Virus record (IMG/VR): IMGVR_UViG_3300029448_000407
Coordinates: 1 to 24,963 of that record
Reading direction: 5' to 3' (one strand)
Origin: a virus
Length of the DNA: 24,963 nt
The notes under the pieces were generated by a model. The model was not told the origin of the DNA, did no database searches, and worked only from the letters and a program-made list of their open reading frames with translations. Position numbers and translations under genes: made by a program. Below, piece by piece: positions 1 to 7,114 of this stretch (position 1 is the stretch's first letter; the number at the start of each line of letters is the position of its first letter).

Positions 1-2
1 TA

Positions 3-140
3 AAAAGAGGTAGCAAAGCAGCAAAAAGGCGTAAATCATATTGCGCTAGATCTCTTGGTCAACTAAAACGAAGTTCAGCTAAAACTAGAAACGATCCTAA
101 TTCAAGAATACGTCAAGCAAGACGAAGGTGGAAATGTTAA
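3..140 (+). CDS. small basic phage protein, C-terminal part (5' end outside window)
   Basis: An open frame enters from the left edge and stops at TAA 138-140, giving 45 visible residues; no start is visible. It is extremely rich in Lys and Arg. It has two Cys, one in the SYCARSLGQLKRSS stretch and one at the C-terminus, and ends in NDPNSRIRQARRRWKC. I recall similar short basic proteins ending in a PNSR..RARRRWxC motif from marine phages, where they have no known function. The next gene starts directly after the stop, so the frame belongs to the same transcription unit. DNA or RNA binding is plausible from charge alone. The product is unknown; the coding call rests on the intact frame, the codon pattern and the motif. 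Confidence 0.65.
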   Translation, partial: KRGSKAAKRRKSYCARSLGQLKRSSAKTRNDPNSRIRQARRRWKC

Positions 141-341
141 ATGAGTTTATACGAAAATATTAATAAAAGAAAAAAAGCAGGAACTAGTCGTTCTAAAAAG
201 AAATCTACTATAAGTCCAAAAGCCTACGCAAACATGAAAGCAGGATTTCCAAAAAAGAAAGACGGAGGAGAGGTAAGAAAAATTGCAAGAGGTTGTGGTA
301 AGGTAATGTCTAATAGAAGAAAAAAAACTAAATATTCGTAA
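141..341 (+). CDS. small basic protein with RGCG...RRKKTKYS C-terminus
   Basis: This encodes 66 residues and starts at the ATG immediately after the preceding TAA. The N-terminal half (ENINKRKKAGTSRSKKK, then SPKAYANMKAGFPKKK) and the C-terminal half (IARGCGKVMSNRRKKTKYS) look like two separate short conserved motifs. I recall both from pelagiphage and cyanophage-like hypothetical proteins, where they also occur separately. There is no membrane segment or enzyme motif. The charge is strongly positive. The stop overlaps the next start (TAATG), so the genes are translationally linked. Function is unknown. Nucleic-acid binding or a minor head component is a guess based on charge and on the position upstream of the head-tail adaptor. 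Confidence 0.8.
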   Translation: MSLYENINKRKKAGTSRSKKKSTISPKAYANMKAGFPKKKDGGEVRKIARGCGKVMSNRRKKTKYS

Positions 342-523
342 TGGCTAAAGGTTCAAAACACTATTTAAGAGATGGTACAGTCTGGAAAAAATCGTATCAT
401 AAAATGCCTAATGGAAAATTGCATACTAATAAAACTCATACTAAAACAAGTAAACCTATTTTTCATTATGGAGATCTTAATAAAAGTGCAAAGAAAAAAG
501 CCATATTACAAAGAGGTAAATAA
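341..523 (+). CDS. small basic conserved phage protein
   Basis: This encodes 60 residues; the ATG shares its A with the previous stop. It is rich in Lys and His, with KHYLRDGTVWKKSYHKMPNG followed by a THTKTS stretch and a C-terminal LNKSAKKKAI segment. The HYxxDGxxWKxxxHKMxxGxLHxxKTHT style recurs in hypothetical proteins of marine phages as I remember them. It has no Cys, no hydrophobic segment and no recognisable catalytic motif. It is the third member of a run of three small basic proteins just ahead of the head-tail adaptor. Its function is unknown. Confidence 0.8.
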   Translation: MAKGSKHYLRDGTVWKKSYHKMPNGKLHTNKTHTKTSKPIFHYGDLNKSAKKKAILQRGK

Positions 524-1192
524 ATGACAACATCTAGTAGTACAGATTTTGAACCAAACGTAGCTGAGTTTGTAGAGGAGGCATTTGAAAGATGCGGCCT
601 AGAGCTTAGAACTGGTTATGACCTAAAAACAGCTAGAAGATCAATCAATTTAATGTTAGCTGAGTGGGCTAATCGCGGTTTAAACCAATGGACAATAGAA
701 CAAGCAACGCAAACCGTTACAGAAGGAACAAGCAGCTATTCTTTAAATTCTAATGTAATTGATATATTAGATATGGTTGTTAGGCGTACTGTTAACTCAA
801 CCGAAACAGATATTTCTATGAATCGTTTAAGCAGAAGTCAATATATTAATATTCCAAACAAAACAACCAAAGCAAGACCCTCTCAATTCTTTTTTGATAA
901 ATTATCAACCCCAGCTATAAAAGTATGGCCAGCCCCAGAAAACTCTACAGACGTATTGGTTTTTAATAAAATTGTAAGAATGGATGATGCGGATAAAGCA
1001 ACGAATACAATGGATATGCCATTTAGATTTTATCCCTGCTTTGCTGCTGGATTGGCTTATTACATTTCTATGAAAAGAGCCCCAGATAGATCTGCTTTAT
1101 TAAAACAATCATATGAAGAAGAGTTTCAACGAGCCATGTCTCAAGATGAAGACAGAGCATCTTTTAGGATTCGTCCTTATCTAAGAGGTTAG
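524..1192 (+). CDS. head-tail adaptor, P22 gp4-like
   Basis: This 222-residue protein follows an AGAGG ribosome site. An N-terminal helical region contains ARRSINLMLAEWANRG at about residues 37-52. This matches the style of P22 gp4-type head-to-tail adaptors, which bind under the portal and form the first ring of the short tail. The middle is beta-rich with a VWPAPE motif. The C-terminal half is helical (YPCFAAGLAYYISMKRAP) and ends in an Arg-rich tail, as expected for a ring protein contacting neighbouring rings. The position before the SU10-type adaptor supports a neck role. The family call comes from motif style and gene order, not an alignment; a general neck protein is the fallback. Confidence 0.75.
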   Translation: MTTSSSTDFEPNVAEFVEEAFERCGLELRTGYDLKTARRSINLMLAEWANRGLNQWTIEQATQTVTEGTSSYSLNSNVIDILDMVVRRTVNSTETDISMNRLSRSQYINIPNKTTKARPSQFFFDKLSTPAIKVWPAPENSTDVLVFNKIVRMDDADKATNTMDMPFRFYPCFAAGLAYYISMKRAPDRSALLKQSYEEEFQRAMSQDEDRASFRIRPYLRG

Positions 1193-1193
1193 A

Positions 1194-1517
1194 ATGGCTT
1201 ACGCAAGCGCTAAATTTGCAATCGCTCTTTGCGATAGGTGTGGTTTTCAATATAAATTACTAGACCTTAAAAAAGAGTGGAATGGTTTTAAAACTTGTCC
1301 AGAATGTTTTGAATCTAAACACCCTCAATTAAACCCGCATACTGCACCTTCAGATCCTCAAGCTTTATATGATCCAAGGCCAAACAACGATAAAGAATTA
1401 GGCGAAGGATTTGTAGTGGTGGTGGATAATAATTTTATGAATCCAGCAAATGTTGGATCAAATTTTACAGTAACTGAAATGACAGCAAGTGTTGGAGCAG
1501 TTACAATAACAGTATGA
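1194..1517 (+). CDS. zinc-ribbon protein of the neck gene block
   Basis: This is a 107-residue protein. Two CxxC pairs, C13/C16 (CDRC) and C35/C38 (CPEC), flank a KLLDLKKEWNGFK segment and make a classical zinc-ribbon arrangement. The C-terminal half has no Cys and ends in a short beta-rich Thr/Val segment. The start lies one base after the adaptor stop and the end overlaps the next start as ATGA, so it is embedded between two neck genes. I recall the same small protein beside the adaptor in marine podovirus contigs. It could be a minor neck or head-closure component, or an assembly factor. No enzyme motif is seen, and the exact function is unknown. Confidence 0.75.
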   Translation: MAYASAKFAIALCDRCGFQYKLLDLKKEWNGFKTCPECFESKHPQLNPHTAPSDPQALYDPRPNNDKELGEGFVVVVDNNFMNPANVGSNFTVTEMTASVGAVTITV

Positions 1518-2188
1518 CTTTAACTGAGCTAAAAACCCTTATACAAAATTATGTTGAAAATGACGAAACAACTTTTGTTGCTACGTTAAACGATATGATT
1601 GAAATTGCTGAAGAAAGATTATTTGAGTTAATTCAATTTGATTTTTTTAGAAAAAATGTAACAGGTAATTTAACAACTGGAAATACTTATTTAACAGCTC
1701 CGTCTGATTTTAAAATGAGTTTTTCTTTAGCTATTATTGATAGCAGTAATGATTATCATTATTTAGATAAAAAACATTCTAGTTTCATGCGTGAATATTC
1801 TAATGATGCTTCAACAAGCTCAGAAAGAGGAAGGCCTTTATATTATGCAGATTTTGACAAAGAGCTTTCTACAGCCTCTAGCAATGGATCTACTTTAATT
1901 GTTTCTCCAGTTCCAGATGTTGATTATTCGGTTGAGCTACATTATTTATATAAACCATCAAGTTTAACCTCTTCAACAACAGGCACTTGGATGTCTCAAA
2001 ATGCAAAAAATGCTTTGCTTTACGGTAGTTTAATTGAGGCCTATACATTTATGAAGGGCGAGCCAGAGTTAATTACTTTATACGAAACTAGATTTAATCA
2101 AGAAGTGGCTAGGTTAAAAAATCTAGCAGAAGCAAGAGGAAGAAAAGACGAATACAGATATGATTCTTTAAGAAGTCAAATTAGTTAA
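1514..2188 (+). CDS. SU10-type adaptor / neck protein
   Basis: This 224-residue protein has its ATGA overlapping the zinc-ribbon gene stop. The N-terminal helices (MTLTELKTLIQNYVEN, then an AEERLFELIQ helix) lead into a KNVTGNLTTGNTYLTAPSDF beta segment. The C-terminal helical motif NALLYGSLIEAYTFMKGE lies at residues 166-183. This order matches the adaptor family named after Escherichia phage SU10, whose members form a ring between portal and tail. The charged last 30 residues would fit ring packing. Together with the gp4-like protein two genes upstream it defines the neck. The family assignment is from memory of the motif pattern. Confidence 0.75.
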   Translation: MTLTELKTLIQNYVENDETTFVATLNDMIEIAEERLFELIQFDFFRKNVTGNLTTGNTYLTAPSDFKMSFSLAIIDSSNDYHYLDKKHSSFMREYSNDASTSSERGRPLYYADFDKELSTASSNGSTLIVSPVPDVDYSVELHYLYKPSSLTSSTTGTWMSQNAKNALLYGSLIEAYTFMKGEPELITLYETRFNQEVARLKNLAEARGRKDEYRYDSLRSQIS

Positions 2189-2206
2189 ATTTAAAATGGA
2201 GAAGGT

Positions 2207-2932
2207 ATGGAGCCAATTAAAGAGCTTGAAAGCAAGACTGTTGCTATAGTTGGTCTTGGAAATAGTTGGTTTGATTATAATCTAGCAAAATCACATGGCA
2301 CTCACTTTGATGAAGTTTGGGCTATTAACTCAGTAGCATCTGTTATATTTCACGATAGAGTTTTTATGATGGATCCTGCTAGTCGTTTTTATGATACTGA
2401 GAATGCAGGAAATCAAACAAGTGGAATGCTTGATGTTTTAGAAAATGGCAATAAACCTATCTACACTTGCGAGTTAGATGAGCGTTGCGATAACTTAGTA
2501 GAATATCCAATTAACGAAGTTTTAGCTTCTTTAAATTGCCACTATCTAAACAATACGGTTGCTTATGCAGTAGCTTTTGCTGTTTGGAATAATGTAAGCC
2601 AAATAAACATGTATGGCGTAGATTTTAGCTACAAGGGAAATTTACACTTTGCAGAATCTGGAAGAGCGTGTGTAGAGTATTGGTTAGCCAAAGCAAGCAG
2701 TTCAGGCATACAAATTGGTATTGCAGGATCTAGTGGATTATTAGATACCAACGTTTCTGATAATGAAAAATTATATGGTTATCATCGTTTAGATGACCCA
2801 ATGATTGTAGTTCAAGAAAAAAATAAATTAATTGCAAAAAAATCTAGCAAAATAATTACAAACGAACATCAACTCGAGCCAACTTTAATTGGCAGAAATG
2901 ACGAACATTTAAGGGAGCCTAAAAAATGGTAG
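2207..2932 (+). CDS. Rossmann-like protein, DUF115/MptE-like style, function unknown
   Basis: This 241-residue protein has a strong GGAGAAGG ribosome site. It opens with beta strand KTVAIVGLGNSW, a Gly-rich nucleotide-type loop. Two Asp-containing strand ends follow (VFMMDPAS, then NMYGVDFSY), with a NTVAYAVAFAVWNN helix before the second and a HFAESGRACVEYWLAKA helix after it. This order resembles DUF115/MptE-like proteins, which include motility accessory factors and pterin diphosphokinase relatives, but that is a fold-level impression only. The last 60 residues are charged and look like a separate tail. It lies between a neck gene and a small structural-type gene with overlapping reading frames. 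An enzyme making or moving a small phosphorylated group is possible. I do not recognise a specific product. Confidence 0.6.
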   Translation: MEPIKELESKTVAIVGLGNSWFDYNLAKSHGTHFDEVWAINSVASVIFHDRVFMMDPASRFYDTENAGNQTSGMLDVLENGNKPIYTCELDERCDNLVEYPINEVLASLNCHYLNNTVAYAVAFAVWNNVSQINMYGVDFSYKGNLHFAESGRACVEYWLAKASSSGIQIGIAGSSGLLDTNVSDNEKLYGYHRLDDPMIVVQEKNKLIAKKSSKIITNEHQLEPTLIGRNDEHLREPKKW

Positions 2933-3225
2933 ATAAGTTAACGCCTGGTGGATTGCCAGAGCTTGGATTAGTAGAAATAGCAACAACAAATTTTGGAGGT
3001 CATCCCCCTGAGTTTTGGGCTAAACAATTAACTGAAAAAATAGTTGGATATTCTGATGAAAATGAACAACATATAAAAGACCAAGCTAGAGCTTACAAAG
3101 ATTTAATTTATAAAGTTTGTTTGATATATATTCAAAATGCTATAAAATCTTATAAAGCATCTTTGATTCAAGAATTAACTCAAGGAGATGCTGAAGATTT
3201 GGCAAAAATAATCAAAGGTATTTGA
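2926..3225 (+). CDS. conserved small phage protein (HPPEFW motif)
   Basis: This 99-residue protein starts 7 bases inside the previous gene, which implies translational coupling. The N-terminus is extended, followed by a GGHPPEFWAKQLTEKIVGYS motif around residues 24-43. The remainder is alpha-helical (KDLIYKVCLIYIQNAIKSYK) with mixed charge. I recall the HPPEFWAxxLTEKIVGYS pattern from hypothetical proteins in marine and rhizobial phages, always in structural gene neighbourhoods. There is no transmembrane segment or catalytic motif. It may be a small neck or tail assembly factor; function is unknown. Confidence 0.75.
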   Translation: MVDKLTPGGLPELGLVEIATTNFGGHPPEFWAKQLTEKIVGYSDENEQHIKDQARAYKDLIYKVCLIYIQNAIKSYKASLIQELTQGDAEDLAKIIKGI

Positions 3226-3226
3226 A

Positions 3227-3655
3227 ATGGCAATTACATCAACATTAACAACCAGCTTTAAAAAAGAATTATTAGAAGCTGTCCACAACTTTAAAAACTC
3301 TGGTGGGGACACTTTTAAACTAGCTCTTTATACTAGCTCGGCAACAATTGGTGCTGCAACAACAGCATTTGTTACTACTGGACAAGCAACTGGAACTAAC
3401 TATACTTCTGGTGGAGCAAATTTAACAAGAGTAGACCCAACTTCATCAGGAACAACAGGTTTTACTGATTTTGCAGATTTAACGTTTGGAACCGCTACAG
3501 TTACTGCTAGAGGTTGTATGATTTACAACTCTAGCGACAGCAATAAATCAGTTGCTTGTATTGACTTTGGTGGCGATAAAACTTCAACAGCAGGTGACTT
3601 CACTATTGTATTCCCAGCAGCAGCAGCTTCTACAGCGATTATAAGAATCGCCTAG
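3227..3655 (+). CDS. putative virion protein (beta-rich)
   Basis: This 142-residue protein starts one base after the previous TGA. It begins with a short helix (SFKKELLEAVHNFKNSGG), then a strand of TFKLALYTSSATIG type, and continues as Ser/Thr/Gly-rich beta strands ending in FTIVFPAAAASTAIIRIA. The pattern of LALYTSSA, ARGCMIYN, ACIDFGGDKTS and a terminal FP...IIRI strand is one I recall from small structural proteins of many tailed phages. It lacks Lys-rich or catalytic motifs. It opens the seven-gene fibre/virion block. A head fibre, decoration or tail-tip role is equally possible. Confidence 0.65.
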   Translation: MAITSTLTTSFKKELLEAVHNFKNSGGDTFKLALYTSSATIGAATTAFVTTGQATGTNYTSGGANLTRVDPTSSGTTGFTDFADLTFGTATVTARGCMIYNSSDSNKSVACIDFGGDKTSTAGDFTIVFPAAAASTAIIRIA

Positions 3656-3661
3656 CCTTAA

Positions 3662-4195
3662 ATGGCTAATATAACAGGTTGGGGTCGAGGCACGTGGGGT
3701 CAACTTACGTGGGGCGAGCCGCTTCCAGTTACGCTTACAGCTCCAGGAGCAGGAACATCTGCTTTAGGTACAGTTGCCGTTGATGCAGAAGCAAATGTAA
3801 CGCCCGCATCTCAAGTAGGAACAACAGGAGCTCCTCAAGCTGGAGTAAATGCTCAAGCAATAGCTTCTGTAGCAGGACTTGTAGGAACATTAGGTTCTGT
3901 ATCGGTTGAAGTAGATGGTGAAGCCAACGTAACACCTACAGGACAAGCTGGGACATCCGCTCTTGGAACTGCAACAACCGTTTCAAACAACAATTTATCT
4001 GTTACACTAAATGCTGCAACTGGATCTTTGGGAACAGTTACCACAGATGCAGCAGCAAACGTTTATCCAACTGGACAAAGCGCTACAGGATCAGTAGGAA
4101 CAGTTTTGATATGGTCACGTATTGATGAAAGCCAAACTCCAAACTATACTACTATAACAGACACTCAAACTCCCAGTTGGGAGGCAGTTGCGTAA
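3662..4195 (+). CDS. repetitive virion protein with WGxGxWG start
   Basis: This 177-residue protein is almost free of Cys and Met, rich in Gly, Ala, Thr and Val. It begins with GWGRGTWGQLTWGE at residues 6-19. The body repeats units of the form LGTVxVDAEANVTPxxQxGTSALGT at least three times with decay, as expected for a beta-solenoid or Ig-like fibre shaft. The C-terminus has two Trp-Ile-Asp type elements (WSRIDESQTPNY, then ITDTQTPSWEAV). There are no enzyme motifs. A similar WGxGxWG motif occurs in the tail-hub-like protein at 16162. A fibre or virion surface protein is inferred from repeats and neighbours. Confidence 0.65.
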   Translation: MANITGWGRGTWGQLTWGEPLPVTLTAPGAGTSALGTVAVDAEANVTPASQVGTTGAPQAGVNAQAIASVAGLVGTLGSVSVEVDGEANVTPTGQAGTSALGTATTVSNNNLSVTLNAATGSLGTVTTDAAANVYPTGQSATGSVGTVLIWSRIDESQTPNYTTITDTQTPSWEAVA

Positions 4196-4211
4196 AAACA
4201 AGAGGTAAATA

Positions 4212-5279
4212 ATGGCAAGCACATATGTAAATGATCTCAGATTAAATGAGATGGCCACAGGAGATGGTTCAGGTACTTGGGGTACAACAACCAATACAAA
4301 TTTAGAATTAATCGGCGAAGCTTTGGGTTATGGGACAGAAGGTATAACTACCAACGCTGATACCCATACTTCAACTATTGCAGATGGAGCGACTGATCCA
4401 GTCAGGGCCATGTATGTTAAATATACAGGCACTTTAGATTCAGCTTGCACCATTACTATAGCTCCTAATACTGTAAACAGAATGCACTTTATAGAAAATG
4501 GAACAAGTGGATCTCAAAACATTATTATTTCTCAAGGCTCTGGGGCTAATGTAACAATCCCTCCAGGTGATGCAAAAGCAGTTTATTTAGATGGAGCTGG
4601 TTCTGGAGCGGCTGTTGTTGACGCTTTTGCCAGTCTTAATGTTGTAGATTTAAAAGTACAAGATGATCTTACTTTAAGTTCTGATTCAGCAGTTGTTACT
4701 TTTGGAGCAGATGGAGACACCACTCTTACTCATACTGATGGAACAGGATTAACATTAAATTCAACTAATAAAATTTGTTTTAATGATGCCAGTCAATTTG
4801 TGCAAGGCTCAAGTGCGACTGTACTTAGTTTAGGTGCAACAGATGAAATAGATTTAACAGCAACAGCTATAGATATTAATGGAACTTTAGATGTTTCAGG
4901 GCAGGTTACTGTTGCTGATGGCTCTGCTGGAGCGCCTAGTATTAGTAATACAGGTGATGTCAACGCAGGATTATTTTTTAGTGCAGCAGATACCATGTCA
5001 TTTAGTGCAGGTGGTACTGCTCAGTTTACTATGGCAGATGGTGCTATAGCTCCAGTTACAGATAACGATGTTGATTTAGGAACCAGTTCTTTAGAATTTA
5101 AAGATGGTTATTTTGATGGCACTCTTTATACTGACGCAATTAATTATGATGGAACAGCCATTAGTGCAACAGCAGCAGAACTTAATTATACTGATGGAGT
5201 AACTTCCAACATACAAACTCAGCTTGATACAAAAGCAACAACAGGTAAAGCTATTGCTATGGCTTTAGTCTTTGGTTAA
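4212..5279 (+). CDS. tail fibre / virion spike protein
   Basis: This 355-residue protein has an AGAGGT ribosome site 9 bases upstream. The N-terminus (MASTYVNDLRLNEMATGDGSG) is a typical virion-attachment start in marine phages as I recall. It is followed by Thr/Ser/Gly-rich beta strands with repeats such as LTLSSDSAVVTFG and LTLNSTNKICF. Near the C-terminus a segment reading VDLGTSSLEFKDGYFDGTLY precedes a helix-forming AAELNYTDGVTSNIQTQLDT element. That element is common at the trimer stem of phage fibres and spikes. The protein ends hydrophobically (IAMALVFG). A homotrimeric fibre is inferred from composition, repeats and position. Confidence 0.75.
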   Translation: MASTYVNDLRLNEMATGDGSGTWGTTTNTNLELIGEALGYGTEGITTNADTHTSTIADGATDPVRAMYVKYTGTLDSACTITIAPNTVNRMHFIENGTSGSQNIIISQGSGANVTIPPGDAKAVYLDGAGSGAAVVDAFASLNVVDLKVQDDLTLSSDSAVVTFGADGDTTLTHTDGTGLTLNSTNKICFNDASQFVQGSSATVLSLGATDEIDLTATAIDINGTLDVSGQVTVADGSAGAPSISNTGDVNAGLFFSAADTMSFSAGGTAQFTMADGAIAPVTDNDVDLGTSSLEFKDGYFDGTLYTDAINYDGTAISATAAELNYTDGVTSNIQTQLDTKATTGKAIAMALVFG

Positions 5280-5294
5280 ACTTAGGAGAATATT

Positions 5295-5660
5295 ATGGCA
5301 AATCCAAATCTAGTAGCAGTAACTTCGATATACGGTAATAGTATAAATGGAGCTTTAACTACTACAGTTACAACTGATTTATTAACTTGTGCTAGTAATA
5401 AGTTAATTAAAGTAAACAGCATTATTATAGCTAATATTGATGGTACAAACTCTGCTACTGTAACAATGGGAATTATTAAAAGTGGTGGCTCAGTAGTTTT
5501 GTTTGCATCAACTATTGCTGTGCCTGCTGATGCTACTCTTGTCTTAATAGATAAAAACTCAAGTTTTTACTTAGAAGAAGGAGACATCTTAGAAGGTGGT
5601 GCAAGTGCTAATTCAGACTTAACTTACACCATTAGTTACGAAGAACTAGATGATGCTTAA
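5295..5660 (+). CDS. small beta-sandwich virion protein
   Basis: This 121-residue protein has an AGGAG ribosome site. It is rich in Thr, Ile, Val and Asn with alternating hydrophobic strands (LIKVNSIIIANIDG, then TVTMGIIKSGGSVVLF, then SSFYLEEGDILEGGA). The motif of an extended IIIANxDGTxSATVT strand followed by SFYLEEGDIL is one I recall from small phage structural proteins that coat or cap fibres. There is no signal peptide, membrane segment or catalytic site. It lies between the fibre protein and another conserved small structural-type protein. Its exact location in the virion is unknown. Confidence 0.65.
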   Translation: MANPNLVAVTSIYGNSINGALTTTVTTDLLTCASNKLIKVNSIIIANIDGTNSATVTMGIIKSGGSVVLFASTIAVPADATLVLIDKNSSFYLEEGDILEGGASANSDLTYTISYEELDDA

Positions 5661-5666
5661 GGAGGT
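5659..5666 (+). promoter_or_regulatory. near-perfect Shine-Dalgarno site
   Basis: The sequence AAGGAGGT starts in the stop codon of the preceding gene and sits 8 bases ahead of ATG 5675. It is one of the strongest ribosome sites in the window and suggests heavy translation of the following protein. Similar strong sites precede the coiled-coil gene at 14665 and the GTG-start gene at 24513. Confidence 0.8.
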
Positions 5667-5674
5667 ATTTAATT

Positions 5675-6133
5675 ATGGCTCACTTTGCAGAACTTAATTC
5701 AAGCAACGAAGTATTACAAGTAGTAGTAATATCTAATGAAGATGTAAATGCCAATGGTGGGGATGAATCCTCCCAAGCAGAAACATTTGTAGCATCTCTT
5801 GTTCCTTATACAACAGGTGGTGTAGCTTGGAAACAAACCTCTTACAACAACAATTTTAGAAAACAATACGCAGGCATAGGCATGACCTATGATGCTACTA
5901 AAGATAAATTTATATCAATAAAACCTTATCCATCTTGGTCTTTAGATAGCGATGATAATTGGAAAGCACCAGTTACTTATCCAAGTGTTACAGAAATAAA
6001 TTCTGTTGATGTTTTAACATCTTGGGATGAAGATAATCAAAAATGGTTAGGTAAAACTTTTACAGGTGATGATTATTCAACTGTAACTAATTATCAATGG
6101 GATGCTACTAATACGCAATGGAATGAGGTCTAA
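5675..6133 (+). CDS. conserved marine-phage virion-type protein (YNNNFRKQYAG motif)
   Basis: This 152-residue protein opens MAHFAELNSSNEVLQVVVIS and contains WKQTSYNNNFRKQYAGIGMT, KPYPSWSLDSDDNWKAP and a C-terminal Trp-rich region. I recall this family as very widespread in cyanophages and other marine phages, where it lies among tail or fibre genes. As far as I know its function is unproven. The Trp/Tyr/Asp content and lack of hydrophobic segments fit a compact beta protein on the virion. It precedes the two glycine-rich fibre proteins. A role in fibre attachment or as a small adhesin is inferred from context alone. Confidence 0.75.
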   Translation: MAHFAELNSSNEVLQVVVISNEDVNANGGDESSQAETFVASLVPYTTGGVAWKQTSYNNNFRKQYAGIGMTYDATKDKFISIKPYPSWSLDSDDNWKAPVTYPSVTEINSVDVLTSWDEDNQKWLGKTFTGDDYSTVTNYQWDATNTQWNEV

Positions 6134-6135
6134 CC

Positions 6136-7113
6136 ATGGCTAGTACAAATGGTGGATATATTGGTATAGATTATAAGCCTGAAGCAGGAACTCAATCGGC
6201 AGTCGTAACTACATTTAATTCTAGTGGTACATTAACCACAGCACCTAGAAGCACATCAGTACAATATGTAATTGTTGCAGGTGGTGGCGGAGGAGATGCT
6301 GCGGCGGCAGGAGCAGGTGGAGGCGGAGCAGGTGGCTATCGTTCATCAGTGCCTGGTGAAGCATCAGGTGGCGGAGCATCAGCAGAATCATTAAGCCCAG
6401 TTACAGGAGCTACTGGTTATCCAATTGTTGTAGGAGCAGGAGGAGCAGGGAATACAGCTCCGATAGGAGGAGCAGGACCTGGTGGAAATGTAGGTTCAAA
6501 TTCAAGTTTTAATGGCGTAACATCTCTTGGTGGCGGAGGAGCAGGTTTTGTACCCCATCCTGGCACAACTGGAGTTGGTGGCTCAGGTGGCGGTGCTTCT
6601 TATTCAACAGGCGGTCATGCAGGAACTTCAGGTCAAGGCTATCCAGGTGGTAATGCTGCCCTTAACCGAGGCGGTGGCGGAGGCGGAGGAGCAAGTGAAG
6701 CAGGTAAAGGACCTTTGCCTGGTCCACAAGCACCACCCCCTGAACATGGTTGGGATGGCGGAGATGGCGTAGCTTCTTCTATTACTGGTTCATCTGTTAC
6801 AAGAGCAGGTGGCGGTGGAAGCGTAGGAAGATTCTCAAACAATGGTACTGTTGGCCAAGGTGGAGCAGGAGGTGGTGCAAATGGCTCTGATCCTGTAGAC
6901 TCACCAAATCCAGGCGGAACTGCTAATACTGGCGGTGGCGGTGGTGGAACTGATATTGGTTCTCCACCATTTAGTCCAGTTCCAGGTGGTAGCGGTGGTT
7001 CAGGTGTTGTTATTGTAAAAGAGCCAGCAGTTAGTTTTGTTTCAAATACAGGTGGTGTTTGGGATATGACTGCACTTTACGACTCTGTAAAAGCAGGAAA
7101 TTGGGTAAGTTAA
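6136..7113 (+). CDS. glycine-rich fibre-tip protein, copy 1
   Basis: This 325-residue protein has a GAGG site 7 bases upstream. After an N-terminal segment with VTTFNSSGTLTT, a strand VQYVIVAGGGGG opens a long glycine-rich domain (about residues 45-295). The domain holds many GGGGxG tracts separated by Ala, Ser, Pro and Asn, and closes with SGVVIVKEPAV. A short C-terminal tail contains VWDMTALYDSVKAGNW. The arrangement of a hydrophobic strand, many glycine tracts and a closing hydrophobic strand recalls phage adhesins such as S16 gp38, where polyglycine-II helices display host-binding loops. Receptor binding is inferred from that. The next gene is a paralogue with the same start and end blocks. 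Confidence 0.7.
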   Translation: MASTNGGYIGIDYKPEAGTQSAVVTTFNSSGTLTTAPRSTSVQYVIVAGGGGGDAAAAGAGGGGAGGYRSSVPGEASGGGASAESLSPVTGATGYPIVVGAGGAGNTAPIGGAGPGGNVGSNSSFNGVTSLGGGGAGFVPHPGTTGVGGSGGGASYSTGGHAGTSGQGYPGGNAALNRGGGGGGGASEAGKGPLPGPQAPPPEHGWDGGDGVASSITGSSVTRAGGGGSVGRFSNNGTVGQGGAGGGANGSDPVDSPNPGGTANTGGGGGGTDIGSPPFSPVPGGSGGSGVVIVKEPAVSFVSNTGGVWDMTALYDSVKAGNWVS

Positions 7114-7114
7114 T

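Noticed and set aside
6527-6772. Alternative + frame inside glycine-rich copy 1, and a similar one at 7347-7664 in copy 2
   Set aside because: Val/Gln/Ala/Leu-rich shadow translations of the GGT/GGA repeats without start signals; the glycine frame has conserved ends and fits the neighbours.
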